A stretch of 64,000 bases of DNA from Platynereis dumerilii (GCA_026936325.1 JAPTHN010000107.1:474803-538802), one strand, 5' to 3'; counted from the stretch's first letter, positions 10,447 to 21,645 are shown. Numbers and translations are program-made. The notes: a model not told the origin generated them from the sequence alone.

Positions 10447-10565
10447 TATGTTTGTAATTTGTAATTTGTAATTTATTTGGTTTCCAACGATAAGATGTTA
10501 CAAAGTTGGAGGCTGGGCACGCTTAGACAAACGTCTGTAATTTGGCCCAGTTTCATAACGATGGT
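10447..10565 (-). repeat. LINE or SINE 3' end
   Basis: TTTGTAATTTGTAATTTGTAATTTATTTGG is the complement of an (ATTACAA)n tail. Next to it is a UTR-like block (GGAGGCTGGGCACGCTTAGACAAACG). The tail matches the (AATTACA)n end of LINE D at 19,830, so it is probably the same family. No coding part. Confidence 0.5.
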
Positions 10566-10765
10566 TGATAAAAAAAAACTCTGTTGAACATGTCTTCAAT
10601 TTGGCATAATTTGCGCTTTTCCCCTAATTTGCAACTCAAATGTGCCACCATAGGGCAATGTCCAAATTTAATAAGCTTTGCCGCAATACTTTTTATGATG
10701 AACCTCGTACCCAAAAAAAAGTAAGGAGGGATTCCTTGAAAACTAATATTTGTTACACATGTCAG

Positions 10766-10985
10766 TATAACTTCTTGATTTTAGTGAATGGTCTCAGTAT
10801 CCCAAATCAATTTCAATGCACATGTGTCTCACAGTGGGCATCTGACCTCATACAGACGCAAGGATAACTTCTTGATTTTTGTTAATGGTGTCAGTATTCC
10901 AAATTAGTTTTAATGCATGAATGTCTCCCGGTGGGCATCTAACCTCATTACTGATGTAAGGATAACATCTTGATTTTTGCCAAGT
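10766..10985. repeat. Tandem repeat, unit about 98-100 bp, 2.2 copies
   Basis: TAACTTCTTGATTTT, CAGTATYCCAAAT and GTGGGCATCT recur at about 10,768, 10,865 and 10,966. The copies are about 80 percent alike by eye. No coding capacity. Non-genic intron sequence fills 10,070-10,440 and 10,990-11,350, with an ATTTAT-rich possible retroposon tail at about 11,230. Confidence 0.7.
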
Positions 10986-11353
10986 CATCCTACAGTATTG
11001 AGTTTTTAAAAACTGTATGCTTAAACACATTTTAAACCAATGTTTTTAGATTTTATGTATTATTGTGTATATATATCATTTATTCATGCATTTGTAAAAC
11101 GCATAATTTGTACATGTCAATTTATAAAAAAAAATGTATAAAATATCAATCGCATGACATATTCTTCTTTTCATTTTACCCTTTTTATTGCTTTCACCCG
11201 TGTTGTGTATATATGATTGTTATTCACTCTACCAAAATAAAAGTATTTTGATTTGACTTTGAATTGACCTATACAACAAAATAATACTTTATTCAGTACC
11301 AAAAATCATTCCAGGATGAATCTAATATTTTTAACGTGAGCACCTACAAAGAT

Positions 11354-12370
11354 TAGGGTGCATCGTCTGCCCCTAAAAATGAAAAAAATTGAAATATTCA
11401 TTTGCACTTTTGCCATATTGTACCTATGCCCATAGAAACACATTCTGCAAAATTTCAATATGATCGGATGTGGCTGTAGGGTGGCACTTTTGTGGCAAAG
11501 TTCAGTCCAAAATTGTCAAAAAATAATGCTTTGAAAAGTCGCGGTTAGAAATATCTAGCTTATGATTGGCTGTATGATTAAAATTCATATACCATTATTC
11601 TCAGAAGAAATTTTTCTTTAATTTGAATGGTAGAAAGCTATATTTCCGAAAATTTCTCATGCCTAAGTATTTTGGAAAGCCGGAAGTTTCTGACTATTAT
11701 GACAAAATGTTTGGAAAAATCAACTTAAGAGCTCAATTTCTGCCTAACTTTGTCACAATCGTTGTAATAAAACGTAAGGGACACTTTTCTGAAGAAATTA
11801 GGAAATTGAAAATTTTTTCTAGATAGTTATTCATCGAATTCAAAGGTGCAAATTTTCATAAATTACATGTAAATGTGAGAAATGTAACAGTCCGTTGAGA
11901 CACAGTTCTGCATCTTTTTTTTATTCTGACTACATCATAATGCAATCCAGGTTTTATCAGATGATGTAGTAGACCATATTTCCACTTTGTAGACTTCTTT
12001 GACTTCCCAAAGTCATATTAACATCCTTTTTTTGATTTATCACATTTTACCCAATAAAAAAGAAAATATCTCCACTCAATTTTGACTTCTACTGAATGGA
12101 AACCATTGATGTTGGTATTCGAATTAAAGCTCTCTTTATAAGGAATCTAACTGTGCCATTCAAAAATCATTTCATTTAAAATTGACAATATTATTTATAA
12201 CCGCGAATCGCTAAAATATGACCTTATGCTGAAATTTCAAGGCTGTTGTGCCACCCTTTGGCATTAGAATTTTTTCCTAAAATCTTGCAGGGCTTCTTTT
12301 ATGATACAAGGGAACAATCATGCAAAAGTGCATGATGTTTTGAAGATATAGGGGCAGATGATGCACCCTA
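11354..12370. mobile_element. hAT 3: non-autonomous hAT beside exon 3 (1,017 bp)
   Basis: Ends TAGGGTGCATCGTCTGCCCC and GGGGCAGATGATGCACCCTA are flanked by the exact 8-bp duplication ACAAAGAT (11,346-11,353; 12,371-12,378). No transposase frame. Its right duplication ends 51 bases past the exon 3 splice donor. The terminal TAGGGTGCATC is shared with hAT 4 (TAGGGTGTATC/TAGGGTGCATC), so the two belong to one superfamily branch. Confidence 0.92.
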
Positions 12371-12428
12371 ACAAAGATAATTAACAACAACAAATAAAAT
12401 TTGTAATTAAGAATTTTCAAAAACTTAC

Positions 12429-12668
12429 CAATTTTCTCCTTGAAGATGGCAAGAGCTACTCCTTTCCCGGTGCCATACTTGACATGCTCAACGTTAACAC
12501 CAGATATATCTTCCAAGTATAAATCCAACCCTTCTTTGCTTACATTTGAGAGGTCCCCAAATATGTAGACCATTTTTGATTCTTCAAATTCAGGTGAGCC
12601 CAAGTCTTTCACGGTCAACGTACTTTCTCCTAATGATAGAAGTTCTTTCTTTAAAATCTTTTCCACAC
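12429..12668 (-). CDS. Host gene exon 3: RRM-like module (PARP14/PARP10-like)
   Basis: Seen: acceptor ATATTTCAG before 12,668 and donor GTAAGT after 12,429 on the minus strand. Length is 240 bases, 80 codons, phase 1 at both ends. It encodes VEKILKKELLSLGESTLTVKD, then an RRM-like unit: strand KMVYIFGDLS, helix KEGLDLYLED, strand VNVEHVKYGTG, strand GVALAIFKEKIG. Its layout matches the exons at 63.2 kb and 21.1 kb: a helix-strand tail completing the previous module, then the next module cut at the same place. Phase joins exon 2 (A|GT gives Ser). Known: RRM arrays of this kind occur in PARP14-type proteins. Inferred: consecutive exons of one gene, with further exons beyond the left edge. A hAT element ends only 58 bases past the donor. 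There is no catalytic domain here, so enzyme activity is not shown. Confidence 0.72.
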
Positions 12669-13027
12669 CTGAAATATATTCGTCAACATAAGTTTATAAA
12701 TTCCGAATGTTTACATTTTTCATAGTCGTAGCACAATTTATGTCAATTGGACCTCGGGATGACTTTAAACGCTTATTTATCCACCAACTTAGGCACATAT
12801 ATATGAAATAACTGTTGATGGGCAGTTCAACTACTTGCCAGTTGCCAGCATTTTATCTCATGAAATACTTTGTGGGCCATGAACATTTTTAAAGCCAAAA
12901 GCTAAACAAAGTCACCTGGTTTTAAAGTATTTTTGGGTTTTATGTGAGTCTAAATTGGTATGCAAAATGTCCCTGAATTTGAGAACTCTCTAAACCAAGC
13001 TATACAACAGTTGAAGACAACGAAGAG

Positions 13028-13265
13028 CCTCATGATAGGATGCATCCCCACTCCCTTTTCTTATTCCCGCAATATCAGTTACCCCCGGTTTTGCCCCATA
13101 TTTCCCCCTGCTACCCATACTTGCCCCCTCTTCCCTCACGTGCCCCCTGGTTCCCCAAACTTGACTCCCGCTTACCCCCACTTCCCACTTGCCTGCACTT
13201 CCCCACTTACCCCCGTTCCCCCCCCCCATTTGCTCCTGTTTCTCCGTATAAACTCTAATATCCCA
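13028..13265. repeat. C-rich low-complexity tract
   Basis: Dense runs of four or more C spaced by 8-15 bases (CCCCACTC, TACCCCCGG, TTGCCCCAT, GTTCCCCCCCCCC). The minus strand is therefore G-run rich and could form G-quadruplexes. Long proline/glycine frames on both strands follow from base composition and are not genes. Confidence 0.8.
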
Positions 13266-13402
13266 GCTTTGACCCTTCACTACCCCCAATAACATTTTCT
13301 TATGTTCGCTTTACCCCACAGGGTTGCAGATGCATCCTGTCATGAGGGCTTTAAAGTCATAAAATGACACGCTAATATTAAAAAATGTTCGGGAGGGGGG
13401 GG

Positions 13403-13870
13403 GGACAGTGGCGGCTCCAGGCGGGAGCGAGGGGGGGCTGAAGCCCCTCCAAAAATGTCTGAAGCCCCCCCTTAACCCCACCAATTTTTGACCAAAGAAA
13501 ATAATCTGATACATACAGAAAAAGGTCTCAATACATATATATTGTATCAAAAAATAAGGCCATGATGATGTTTGAATATTCGTTTGCTACGAGCAAATTT
13601 CCCACCAGTGGTCGCGAATCAAGCGACTTCTTCCAAGTCAGAAGTTAGAACCCTTTTCAAAATAATTTCCATAGAGAATTTGAGGCAATCATATGCCCGA
13701 ATTTCCACTTTTTCCAGCCATGCCCATGAACCAGACTTTGTGGTTCAGTGTAATATCCCACTAGGGTGGGTTGGTCGAGGGAAGGAGAGTGTGAAACCTC
13801 CCCCCCCCAGTGGCGTCTCCAAAATGTCTGAAGCCCAGCCAACTTTTGACTAAAGAAAATAATCTAATAC
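13403..13870. repeat. Two direct copies of a CAGTGGCGGCTCC-type block
   Basis: CAGTGGCGGCTCCAGG (13,403) and CAGTGGCGTCTCCAAAATG (13,809) each lead into GTCTGAAGCC, then TTTTGACYAAAGAAAATAATCT. CAGTGGCG resembles a hAT terminus, but no opposite end or target duplication could be paired, so a truncated hAT end or a local duplication are both possible. Confidence 0.45.
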
Positions 13871-15785
13871 AACCAGGAAGTCTATAAGGAGCACCAGATC
13901 AGCAAGCGACAATCTTTTGCTCAATGTTCCATTCACCAAACATAAGACGTTTGCTAGGGTGTATCTGATCCCCCTCAAAATGCAAAATTTTGTCACATCC
14001 TTTCTGACTTTTTTTTGGTGGTGAGGTTCATAGAAAGGAGTAATTCTGCCAAATTTCATCCATTTTGAAGGTTGCCTAGGGGTGGCTGATTTCATTTGCA
14101 GATTGCATACTCTAAAAAGCTGAGAAAACGCCGAAAATCTTTGTATTTTGTGAACAAGTAGAAGGATTATTATCATGGAAATTTGTGGGGACCCTCTTAA
14201 AGCATGCTCATTGTCTCCAGAAACAAGAAAAATATTACCAAACCGAATTTAAAGGCTTATTCCAGCTGCTTCTGGCTTATATGTCAAACCACGTCTATTT
14301 TGATGTCAAAAATCGTATTTTCCATTAAAATATGAAAACTATTGACTTTAGGTCATATAAATGTATTGACATTGAATACAAAAATGGATATTCTGAACAT
14401 TTTAGCATCAATTCCAATTTTGTAGGTTCAATGGTTATTGAGATATGGCCTTTTGGGTGAATATTCATTGAAAAATTACAAAATAAACTAATCTCTTGAG
14501 ACTGAGATTTGAAGGAATTTTATATTATGAGAGACAATAATCTGGGACAGTCTTGAAAAATACATAGACATCACTTTAAAGAAATGGAGAGATGTTCTAT
14601 TGATTTGTCCCATTTCATTCAGCAACTAGTACGTTTAAAGACTGCAAGGGCTGAGGCCCTGAGGGTTTGGAGCAAATACAAGGGTGAAGACATCGTCAAT
14701 CAGAGAGAAAAAGATAGTACTATTCTGCACTGGAGGTTGCATATGGATAAAACTTTTTTTTTTGCTGTTAGAGGTAGAAATTGAAATCTTTGGTGAAGGC
14801 TGTGAGTCAATGGCAGTTAAATCTTGTAATGTGATCATGAATTCCAAAAGGGGTAGGTGGTCACTGAGATGTAGAGAAAAATGTGGAGAGCTTGATTTAC
14901 AGGAAATGTAACCAAGTTTGAAGCTGTTTATTAAAAAAAAGCTATCAACTGAGAAAGAGGTGATTGAAACGGTCAAATTCCACATTTAGACTTGCAGGAT
15001 TTCTGAAATATGTGAAAGGCACGAGCATTTTGGGGTAAAAGTCGGGAACCCATCTTTTTGGCATATTTCAGGTATGCTGAATCCGAAAATGTTTACGAGT
15101 CAATGAATATAATGAAAACTCATCAAATATTATTTATGGAAAAATAATAGTCATTAGTATGCTAATTAGTGATGACATATTTCAGAAAAGAATATTTTTC
15201 GTTTTGACGAAGCTGCTAATCCTGCAAACTTTACAAAATGAAGTTATGTGCTGGAACCAAATTATTTAAGGGTTAATGAAGAAGTCAATGATAAAGTCAT
15301 TACACTCATCTGCTAATAATTATGTAATACCTGCAGTCAGCAGTATGTCAGTAGTCTCATATGACTGAAAAAATGAGGCTTATTCTTATATCTTTCCTTA
15401 GTATGCTGCAATACTTCAAGGGTAAATGTAAATCATGAACTCATTCACAACATAATAATATCAGTGATATCTGACCTAAATGTGTTCGTTAAGTTTGCTG
15501 GATTAGCAGGAAGATCAGAGTTGTAGCTAGAATTCTGGTTTGGGGGAGGTAAAATTAGGTAGGAGCTCCCAGAATTCAGCAGTTTCTTGTGATGGCCTGA
15601 GATGCCTTCTAAGCATCCTGAAGCGATAATTCCCCCATAAAAGAAAAGGAACCACTGTATATATACGTTACATTATCACTTTATGTGTCCAATTAGCGAA
15701 ATTGGCACACCTGAGTCCATACACATATTAAATGAAAATCATGCAAATCATTATTGTGATGACTTCTAGATATGTCTATATAGTG

Positions 15786-16360
15786 GGGTCTGAACCATCA
15801 TCTCTAGCTCTTGCCCCCTTCATCGCATTCTCCATTCTTTCCAGTGACCTCTATCTCCATATTCTCCCTTTCTGCCTCCTTCCTAGCTTTCCCATCCTGC
15901 CTGATGGCTCCTCTTTCCTACCTAACTGCCTCCTCCTAACTATTGCCACCGCAACAGCTATTCTCTCCTCTCTCAGACCATGTCTTCTTCCATGCACCCC
16001 CCTCCCAAGCTATTTCCCCATTCCAACAGCTCTTGCCTCATAAAATTGATTCCTACCTCTCTGCTTATCTTTCTTTGCCTCCACCATATCTGCATTCTCC
16101 TCTGCCTCCTGCCCAACTCCTGCCTCACTCCTGCCTCCCAATTCAATAGCTCGTCTGTCTCCCCCCTCGCTGTCTACTTCTTAGCTCATTGTTGATATTG
16201 GTTTCCTCCTCCCTGCAGTTCCCCCTACCTGTTGGATCTCCCCTCTTTTATCTGCTTCCCCAAGCTCTTGCCTCCTCCTCTTGAGTGCATGGTTCTTCCA
16301 TCACTCGCTGCCTCCTTCAAGCTTATATAATTGCCTCCTCCTTCCCTGCTTTTTTTTAAA
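15786..16360. repeat. Polypyrimidine tract (C/T-rich plus strand)
   Basis: About 570 bp made mostly of CCT, CTT and TCC blocks, with GCCTCCT repeated many times, so the minus strand is polypurine. Overlapping leucine/serine/proline frames here are a result of composition. Such tracts can form triplex (H-DNA) structures. Confidence 0.8.
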
Positions 16361-16639
16361 TTAAAAGAAGGATTACTCTATCTGCTCTTCATGTAGGCAT
16401 TACTGGTCGTAAAGGGAAAGTAGCAGTTTCATTCTAGTATGAGAGACATGATTGCCTCAGAATATTTTTAGCGTATTGGGAGTAGCAAGAAGACATTGAG
16501 GGATCATCCAGTAATGCATATGATGTCATCTTGACACACACAGTCACGATGAAATGGTGTAACCTTTGCTGAATTTCAAGGCAAGGCATGTACCACCATG
16601 CATTGAGTCCCTGAAAATTCAGAATAAACACCTTTTTAT

Positions 16640-17251
16640 GCAAATATGGCATCGCTAATAATCATACAAATAACTGTAATTATTGTAGCTTTATTAATAT
16701 ATTCTGTATGACTTGATGAATGAGTTCATTGACCCTTAAAACAGTGGTTTGGAAGTTTTATTTGTAAAATGTGTTGGATGAATAAGGAAGACACTATAAG
16801 AAAAACATATTTTGTCTGTGATAAGGCATTGCTAATTAGTATATACTAACGACAATTATTCTTGCATATTTAATATTTGATGAATGCCATGACTTTACAC
16901 ATAAATTCATCATCCTTTGACTCTTCAAGCTTTGGTGCTGAACTTTTAATTGTAAAATATGCTGGATTAGCAGAAAGGATATGAAAAAACACATTTTCTT
17001 TGCAGTAGTTTGTTGCTAATTAGCATATTAATGACTATTATTTTTCCATAATTAATATTTGATGAGTGTTATCACTCTATGAATTACTTCATCATCTTCA
17101 TTAACCCATAAAAAGTTGGTATAATAGAACAATAGTTGGTAAAGCATGAAAGATACAAAAAAGACTCTTCTTTTCTTAAATATGGCATCACTAATTAGCA
17201 TACTAATGACTATTATTTTCAATAATAAATATTTAATATTTGTTATGACTT

Positions 17252-17283
<32 letters not shown>

Positions 17284-17760
17284 AGTTTATTATCTTCATT
17301 GACTCTTAAAACATTGGTACAGAACTTTAAAATGTAGAATTTACTGGATTGGCAGAGAAGATACAAAGAAGATGGTTCTTTTCTGTAATGTTTCATCACT
17401 GATTAGCATACTAATGACCATTATTCTTGCATAATCAATATTGGATGAGTGTTATGACTTAATATATGGCTTCATCATCTTCCTTGACCCTTAAAACATT
17501 GGCATAGAACTTTAATTTGTTTAATTTGCTTGATTAGTAAGGGAGTTATTGAAGAAAAGGCATTTTCGTGTAATGGCGGCTACTAATTAGCATATTAATG
17601 ACCATCAAACGTGTATAATTGATTTAAAAATGGTGTGTGTTATTCCCTGGTCTTCATAACATGGATTGAGCCACTTGGTTTGCCTTTTTTGCTTTCCTGA
17701 ACAGTAAGATATGGAAGGTTATGGTTTTGAAACAATCAAAAATTGCTAATTTGGTGGCCA
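16640..17760. repeat. Satellite-like array, unit about 170-210 bp, six copies
   Basis: The phrase GCATYRCTAATTAGCATACTAATGAC recurs at about 16,648, 16,826, 17,013, 17,183, 17,392 and 17,575, with ATTTGATGAGTGTTATGACTT, TTCATCATCTTCATTGACCC and GCTGGATTAGCAGA in the same order each time. The copies are well diverged. A (TA)n run near 17,255 interrupts one unit. The left arm of the same element has it in reverse (GTCATTAGTATGCTAATTAGTGATG, 15,150). Confidence 0.85.
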
Positions 17761-19949
17761 TTTTGTTATGCAAATTAGGAGGTGAAAGACGCGGAATATC
17801 ACTTGGGAACCGGTTTTTTTGGATTCAGCATACCTGAAATATGCTAAAAAGATGGGTTCCCGACTTTTACCCCAAAATGCTCGTACCTCTTTAAATAAAG
17901 CCTTTTTTTTTTTAATACTGCCAGTCTAATTGGGAATCCATCAAAATAATAATGCCATCGTGAAGATGATGATCCATCTACTCTCAGGACTATTTTATCT
18001 GAATGTGCACCAGACCATCTTTCCTCAACAACAGCTTGCAAATGTAGACAGGCCATTGCTGAGAAACTGCTGTGGTAAAGCCATGTTCAGCCACAAGTGG
18101 GCAATGCCATTGGGCATATGTGCAAGAAATTGATTATAATGATAACGATGTGCCTCATTCATAAATGATACATTTATGAAGACACTATGGAATTCAATGA
18201 AAGGGAGATGGAAACAAAAGCTGCTGGTCCCATAATTACAAATGCTAATGATTCTGCACCACAACCAGAAAATATGTTGGACTGCATATTGACAAGGATG
18301 AATTTCTCCCCTCAGCTGTGTCACCATAAACCACAGGAAAAATTTCAGTCACGATAGCATTTGACTTTAAATTGCTGGATGCTGTTTCAGGCTTTAGTGT
18401 TGGAGAAGAATACAAAGCTGCTGAGGCTGACATGAATGAATTTGATGCTCACAATAGGAGAATTGCAACTGTAGGCGTACTAGCTGATGAAGTCAACAGA
18501 GAAGATGCTGTTAGGAACCCTTGTGTGTCAGTTACACAAGACTTGATTTTGATTTGGGTATGGCAAATATATTTGACATGCTACCGAGGATGAAATAGAC
18601 ACGCAGATTACATTTTTTTATGCTGTATGTGGATATTTAATCGAGGAAAAGATTCACAGCTGTCAAATGAACATTTTCTTTGTTTTAAAGTTTTAAATAC
18701 CGATGGAATTATTACTAGACCTTCCAAGTGTTCCAGCCATGGCAGGTCATGTCAAACTTGTTAATCCTTTCTAGTGGAAGGATGCAATAGTTAGGCTATT
18801 ACCAGATAATGCTCTGTCATCTTTTATCACTGGGATGACTTCAAGGACTTTTTGAATTCCAAATATATTACCAACGGACACATTTAGCTTGCATGCAAAG
18901 TGAGAGATGCAATGGAATTTCTTGGTTTTTCTTGTCGTGGCATTTGGATTAGGACTTCACATTACTTCCCAGAGTTCCTTGAACCCGTTTTCATAGTATA
19001 ACAACAGAGATGGTACCTAGAAAGTAAAAGGGTACTTGGACCATACCAAATATGACCATTCCGCACATTTTGAGTGTATTTGCAGCCCTCTATGTGGGAA
19101 GGTTGTGGTGTTACAGCCCGAAAATGGCCACTTTTTAATGCAAAATCAAAAGTAGGGGGTGATCCGGCGTAAGGACGTCTTCAATTGACCTGAAATTTCA
19201 CAGGAAGTCTTTTGGACTCCATCCACAACTTTTGGGAAGGTTGGGCTCTGATTGGTTAACTTTGTCGAAATTTGGTACTGCCTAGCATAGAGTCATTAGA
19301 AAAAGCCTCATTTCTTGTTTGAAAAAGATGACTACCACTGCTTAAAATGCATAAAAACATAGGTTGTTGGTATTCATTTTGAAGCTCTTGATCAGGGCTT
19401 TCTTGAGAAATCATTATCTTTGATGTATCTCTAATATTGACCGAATTACGGAGAACCGTGGATTATTTTAATGATCGAAAAACATAAATATTGCGTATTT
19501 TTCAATTGCAATCAGCCACCCCTAGACCTTAATGGATTTCAATGAAATTTTGGGATTTTATCCAGGACACCAAACCTCACCCCCAAAAAAAAGTCAGAGG
19601 TGATCCAACTATGTAAGGGGGTTAGATGCACCCTAACGTTTGCAGATCGCTCATTCAGTGTGTGTGGTGCTAAACTGTGGACCTCGCTGCCACTTGTTAT
19701 TAGAACTGCTGAATCTGTCTCTGTTTTTAGATCTAAAGTCAAAACCTTTGTTTTCAGAAGCTTTTAGTAACATTGTTTGATTTTATACATAATAATTGCA
19801 TATATATGACATCTTGTTTTGGAAATCAAAATAAATTACAATTACAAATTACAATATACATCATTTTACTCTTTTAATTTTATTGATATACTTTGTAAAG
19901 TGCCATAGTTTGTTTACATGTGTAGAATGATTTTTGGTTAAGTACTTAC

Positions 19950-21161
19950 TCGTTCGTTCCTTAAAAGTTATGATACAACTGCCATCTGCACGAGCTGCTT
20001 GGCTTTCAATTTTGCCCCCTCCAGATGACGACTCTTTTTCAAAATAGCGACGAATTGTCTCTTTTTTCATTGATGGAGGGATGCCCTCTACAAGAATTGA
20101 GCGTGCGTGTACTTTCCCCTCTTTTTCTCTCACCTCATCATCCTCATCTGTCTCATAGACTCTTGGACTGGTCACACGCCGTTGTGGCCTATTGCTTCGA
20201 TCTGACCTGTATCTCTGGTTGGCTGCGCGTTCTTCATCTGACCTAGCACCAATAGTTGAATGACTAGCTCGTGTTTTTCTTGGTTGGTAATGCTTTTCCT
20301 CTGCTTCTGGACCCATCTCATAATCCTCATCTGTCTCATAGTCTCTTGGACTGGTCACACGCCGTTGTGGCCTATTGCTTCGATCTGACCTGTATCTCTG
20401 GTTGGCTGCGCGTTCTTCATCTGACCTAGCACCAGTAGTTGAATGACTAGCTCGTGTTTTTCTTGGTTGGTAATGCTTTTCCTCTGCTTCTGGACCCATC
20501 TCATCATCCTCATCTGTCTCATAGTCTCTTGGACTGGTCACACGCCGTTGTGGCCTATTGCTTCGATCTGACCTGTATCTCTGGTTGGCTGCGCGTTCTT
20601 CATCTGACCTAGCACCAGTAGTTGAATGACTAGCTCGTGTTTTTCTTGGTTGGTAATGCTTTTCCTCTGCTTCTGGACCCATCTCATCATCCTCATCTGT
20701 CTCATAGTCTCTTGGACTGGTCACACGCCGTTGTGGCCTATTGCTTCGATCTGACCTGTATCTCTGGTTGGCTGCGCGTTCTTCATCTGACCTAGAACCA
20801 ATAGTTGAATGACTAGCTCGTGCTTTTCTTGGTTGGTAATGCTTTTCCTCTGCTTCTGAACCCATCTCATAATCCTCATCTGTCTCATAGTCTCTTGGAC
20901 TGGTCACACTCCTTTGTGGTCTGTTGCTTCGATCTGACCTGTATCTTGGGCTGGCTGCAAGTTCTTTATCTGAACTAAAACCCTTTGTTGAATGATAGTC
21001 AGGTGGGGGTTTGTCTTCTTCCTCACTGTCAAGATGTCTGGGCTTTTGAGTTACTCTTGACTTTTTTCTCAACTTTGTCACTGCTTCGGGGACACACCAC
21101 TTTGCGACAAGGTTTGTTTTAAGGAATTTGTGGTTTTTCTTGCGGATCACTTCCTCAGCAA
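19950..21161 (-). CDS. Host gene exon 2: charged 61-residue repeats plus RRM-like module (PARP14/PARP10-like)
   Basis: Seen: acceptor TTTGACAG before 21,161 and donor GTAAGT after 19,950 on the minus strand. Length is 1,212 bases, 404 codons, open throughout, phase 1 at both ends. It starts with VAEEVIRKKNHKFLKTN, which resembles the segment that follows the first RRM of PARP14 (a helix ending in 'RKNHEL'). Then comes a basic linker, 4.6 copies of a 61-residue Arg/Asp/Glu-rich repeat, and an RRM-like module: strand ARSILVEGIPP, helix KKETIRRYFEKESSSGGG, strand KIESQ, strand GSCIITFKERT. Joining exon 1 to exon 2 makes GTT (Val) across the junction with no stop. The repeat looks disordered and may be species-specific. 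Inferred: part of the same PARP14-like gene. A different RRM protein cannot be excluded without the rest of the gene. Confidence 0.78.
20134..20979 (-). repeat. Coding tandem repeat, 183-bp unit (61 residues), about 4.6 copies
   Basis: Inside exon 2 the phrase GTCACACGCCGTTGTGG recurs every 183 bases. The unit encodes RYRSDRSNRPQRRVTSPRDY, then ETDEDDEMGPEAEEKHYQPR, then a Ser/Thr/His spacer. The inner copies differ by only a few bases; the copy nearest the 5' end of the exon is more diverged. Because the unit is a multiple of three, copy number can change without breaking the frame. Alternating basic and acidic blocks and TSP/SP sites suggest a disordered linker. Confidence 0.95.
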
Positions 21162-21261
21162 CTGTCAAACAATATAAATGGGAAAATTAAGTCAAATTCT
21201 TGCAACAGTGATCATTTCATAAGTATGACAAAACAATGACTAATCTTCGCTAGTACTATTG

Positions 21262-21420
21262 TAATATATAGATGGAACTCACAGATGTAAATCACTGAGT
21301 CTCGTGAAGGCTTGGAAGAGAGAGTGTGGATTTTAGTCCAGACAAACTCCAAAACATTCTAAACATTTTCATTAAACCAATTATTATACACTCCTGGAAC
21401 TAGGCTCAGAGTAGCGTCAT
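21262..21420. repeat. Dispersed repeat R2, copy 1
   Basis: TGTAATATATAG...CAGATGTAAATCACTGAGTCT through GAGAGAGTGTGGATTTTAGTCCAGA to TTTTCATTAAACCAATTATTATA matches 61,862-61,888 plus 62,342-62,460. This copy lacks the 453-bp element found in the other and so acts as an empty site. Function unknown. Confidence 0.75.
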
Positions 21421-21527
21421 TAGTATAATATGGTGGTATGCTGTTCCATATGTTTGTCTCCACTTCTTTGAAAGGGAAAACATTGCAATAGAGAGTAATA
21501 TATATCATATTTATTGTTTTATAATAA

Positions 21528-21645
21528 TGCATACTGTACATAGGTGAACTCTAACATGTCCAGCCTGAGGTCAGCTGATTTGACAAATAATGCATACTGT
21601 ATATAGGTGAACTCTAACATGTCCAGCCTAAGGTCAGCTGATCTA
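21528..21645. repeat. 60-bp direct tandem duplication
   Basis: TAATGCATACTGTACATAGGTGAACTC...GTCAGCTGATTTGACAAA is followed at once by a near-identical second copy (TAATGCATACTGTATATAGG...). A few substitutions separate them. Confidence 0.85.

Larger units (their letters stand above)
15018..17887. mobile_element. Foldback element nested in hAT 4 (about 2.9 kb)
   Basis: GGCACGAGCATTTTGGGGTA continues for about 70 bp (to GGTATGCTGAATCC, 15,083) and returns inverted at 17,820-17,887. The termini are about 95 percent alike by eye. Flanks (ATGTGAAA; TCTTTAAA) show no exact duplication. Inside are an array of about 180-bp units on the right, at least one inverted copy on the left (15,140-15,180), and a pyrimidine tract in the middle. 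No coding sequence. Confidence 0.8.
13955..19635. mobile_element. hAT 4: 5.7-kb hAT with a nested foldback element
   Basis: Ends TAGGGTGTATCTGATCCCC and the complement of TAGGGTGCATCTAACCCCC are flanked by the exact 8-bp duplication ACGTTTGC (13,947-13,954; 19,636-19,643). Inverted similarity extends about 150 bp (TCTGACTTTTTTTT, GGTGAGGTT, CTAGGGGTGGCTGATT on each side). Plus-strand frames at 14,584-14,910 and 18,372-18,593 look like remains of coding sequence but match no transposase motif I know. The middle 2.9 kb is another element. It fills most of the 7.3-kb intron. Confidence 0.9.
13876..19860 (+). mobile_element. LINE D: 3' end of an L2/CR1-like LINE, split by hAT 4
   Basis: The pieces 13,876-13,954 and 19,636-19,860 are the last part of an RT C-terminal region. 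The first reads SIRSTRSASDNLLLNVPFTK. After the hAT comes FADRSFSVCGAKLWTSLPLV, then SVFRSKVKTFVFRSF-stop, the usual CR1/L2 end ('R..S..LWNSLP...R...S...FK..LKT'). The frame is unbroken across the 8-bp duplication. A short UTR and an (AATTACA)n tail end at about 19,858, only 90 bases from exon 2. Confidence 0.82.

Noticed and set aside
12277-12428. C-terminal tail of exon 3 read through to 12,277
   Set aside because: A strong GTAAGT donor lies at 12,428 and the tail enters hAT 3; the exon boundary fits the other two exons.
12960-13295. Proline-rich and glycine-rich frames on both strands
   Set aside because: Produced by the C-rich tract; no start context, splice sites or family motif.
15732-16195. 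Three overlapping Leu/Ser/Pro frames
   Set aside because: Composition effect of the polypyrimidine tract.
18372-18593. Transposase piece of hAT 4
   Set aside because: No hAT dimerisation block, zinc-finger BED or DDE-like motif could be recognised.
19861-19949. Coding tail of exon 2 beyond 19,950
   Set aside because: A GTAAGT donor in phase 1 follows 19,950, and the tail has no RRM-like sequence and reaches the LINE D edge.
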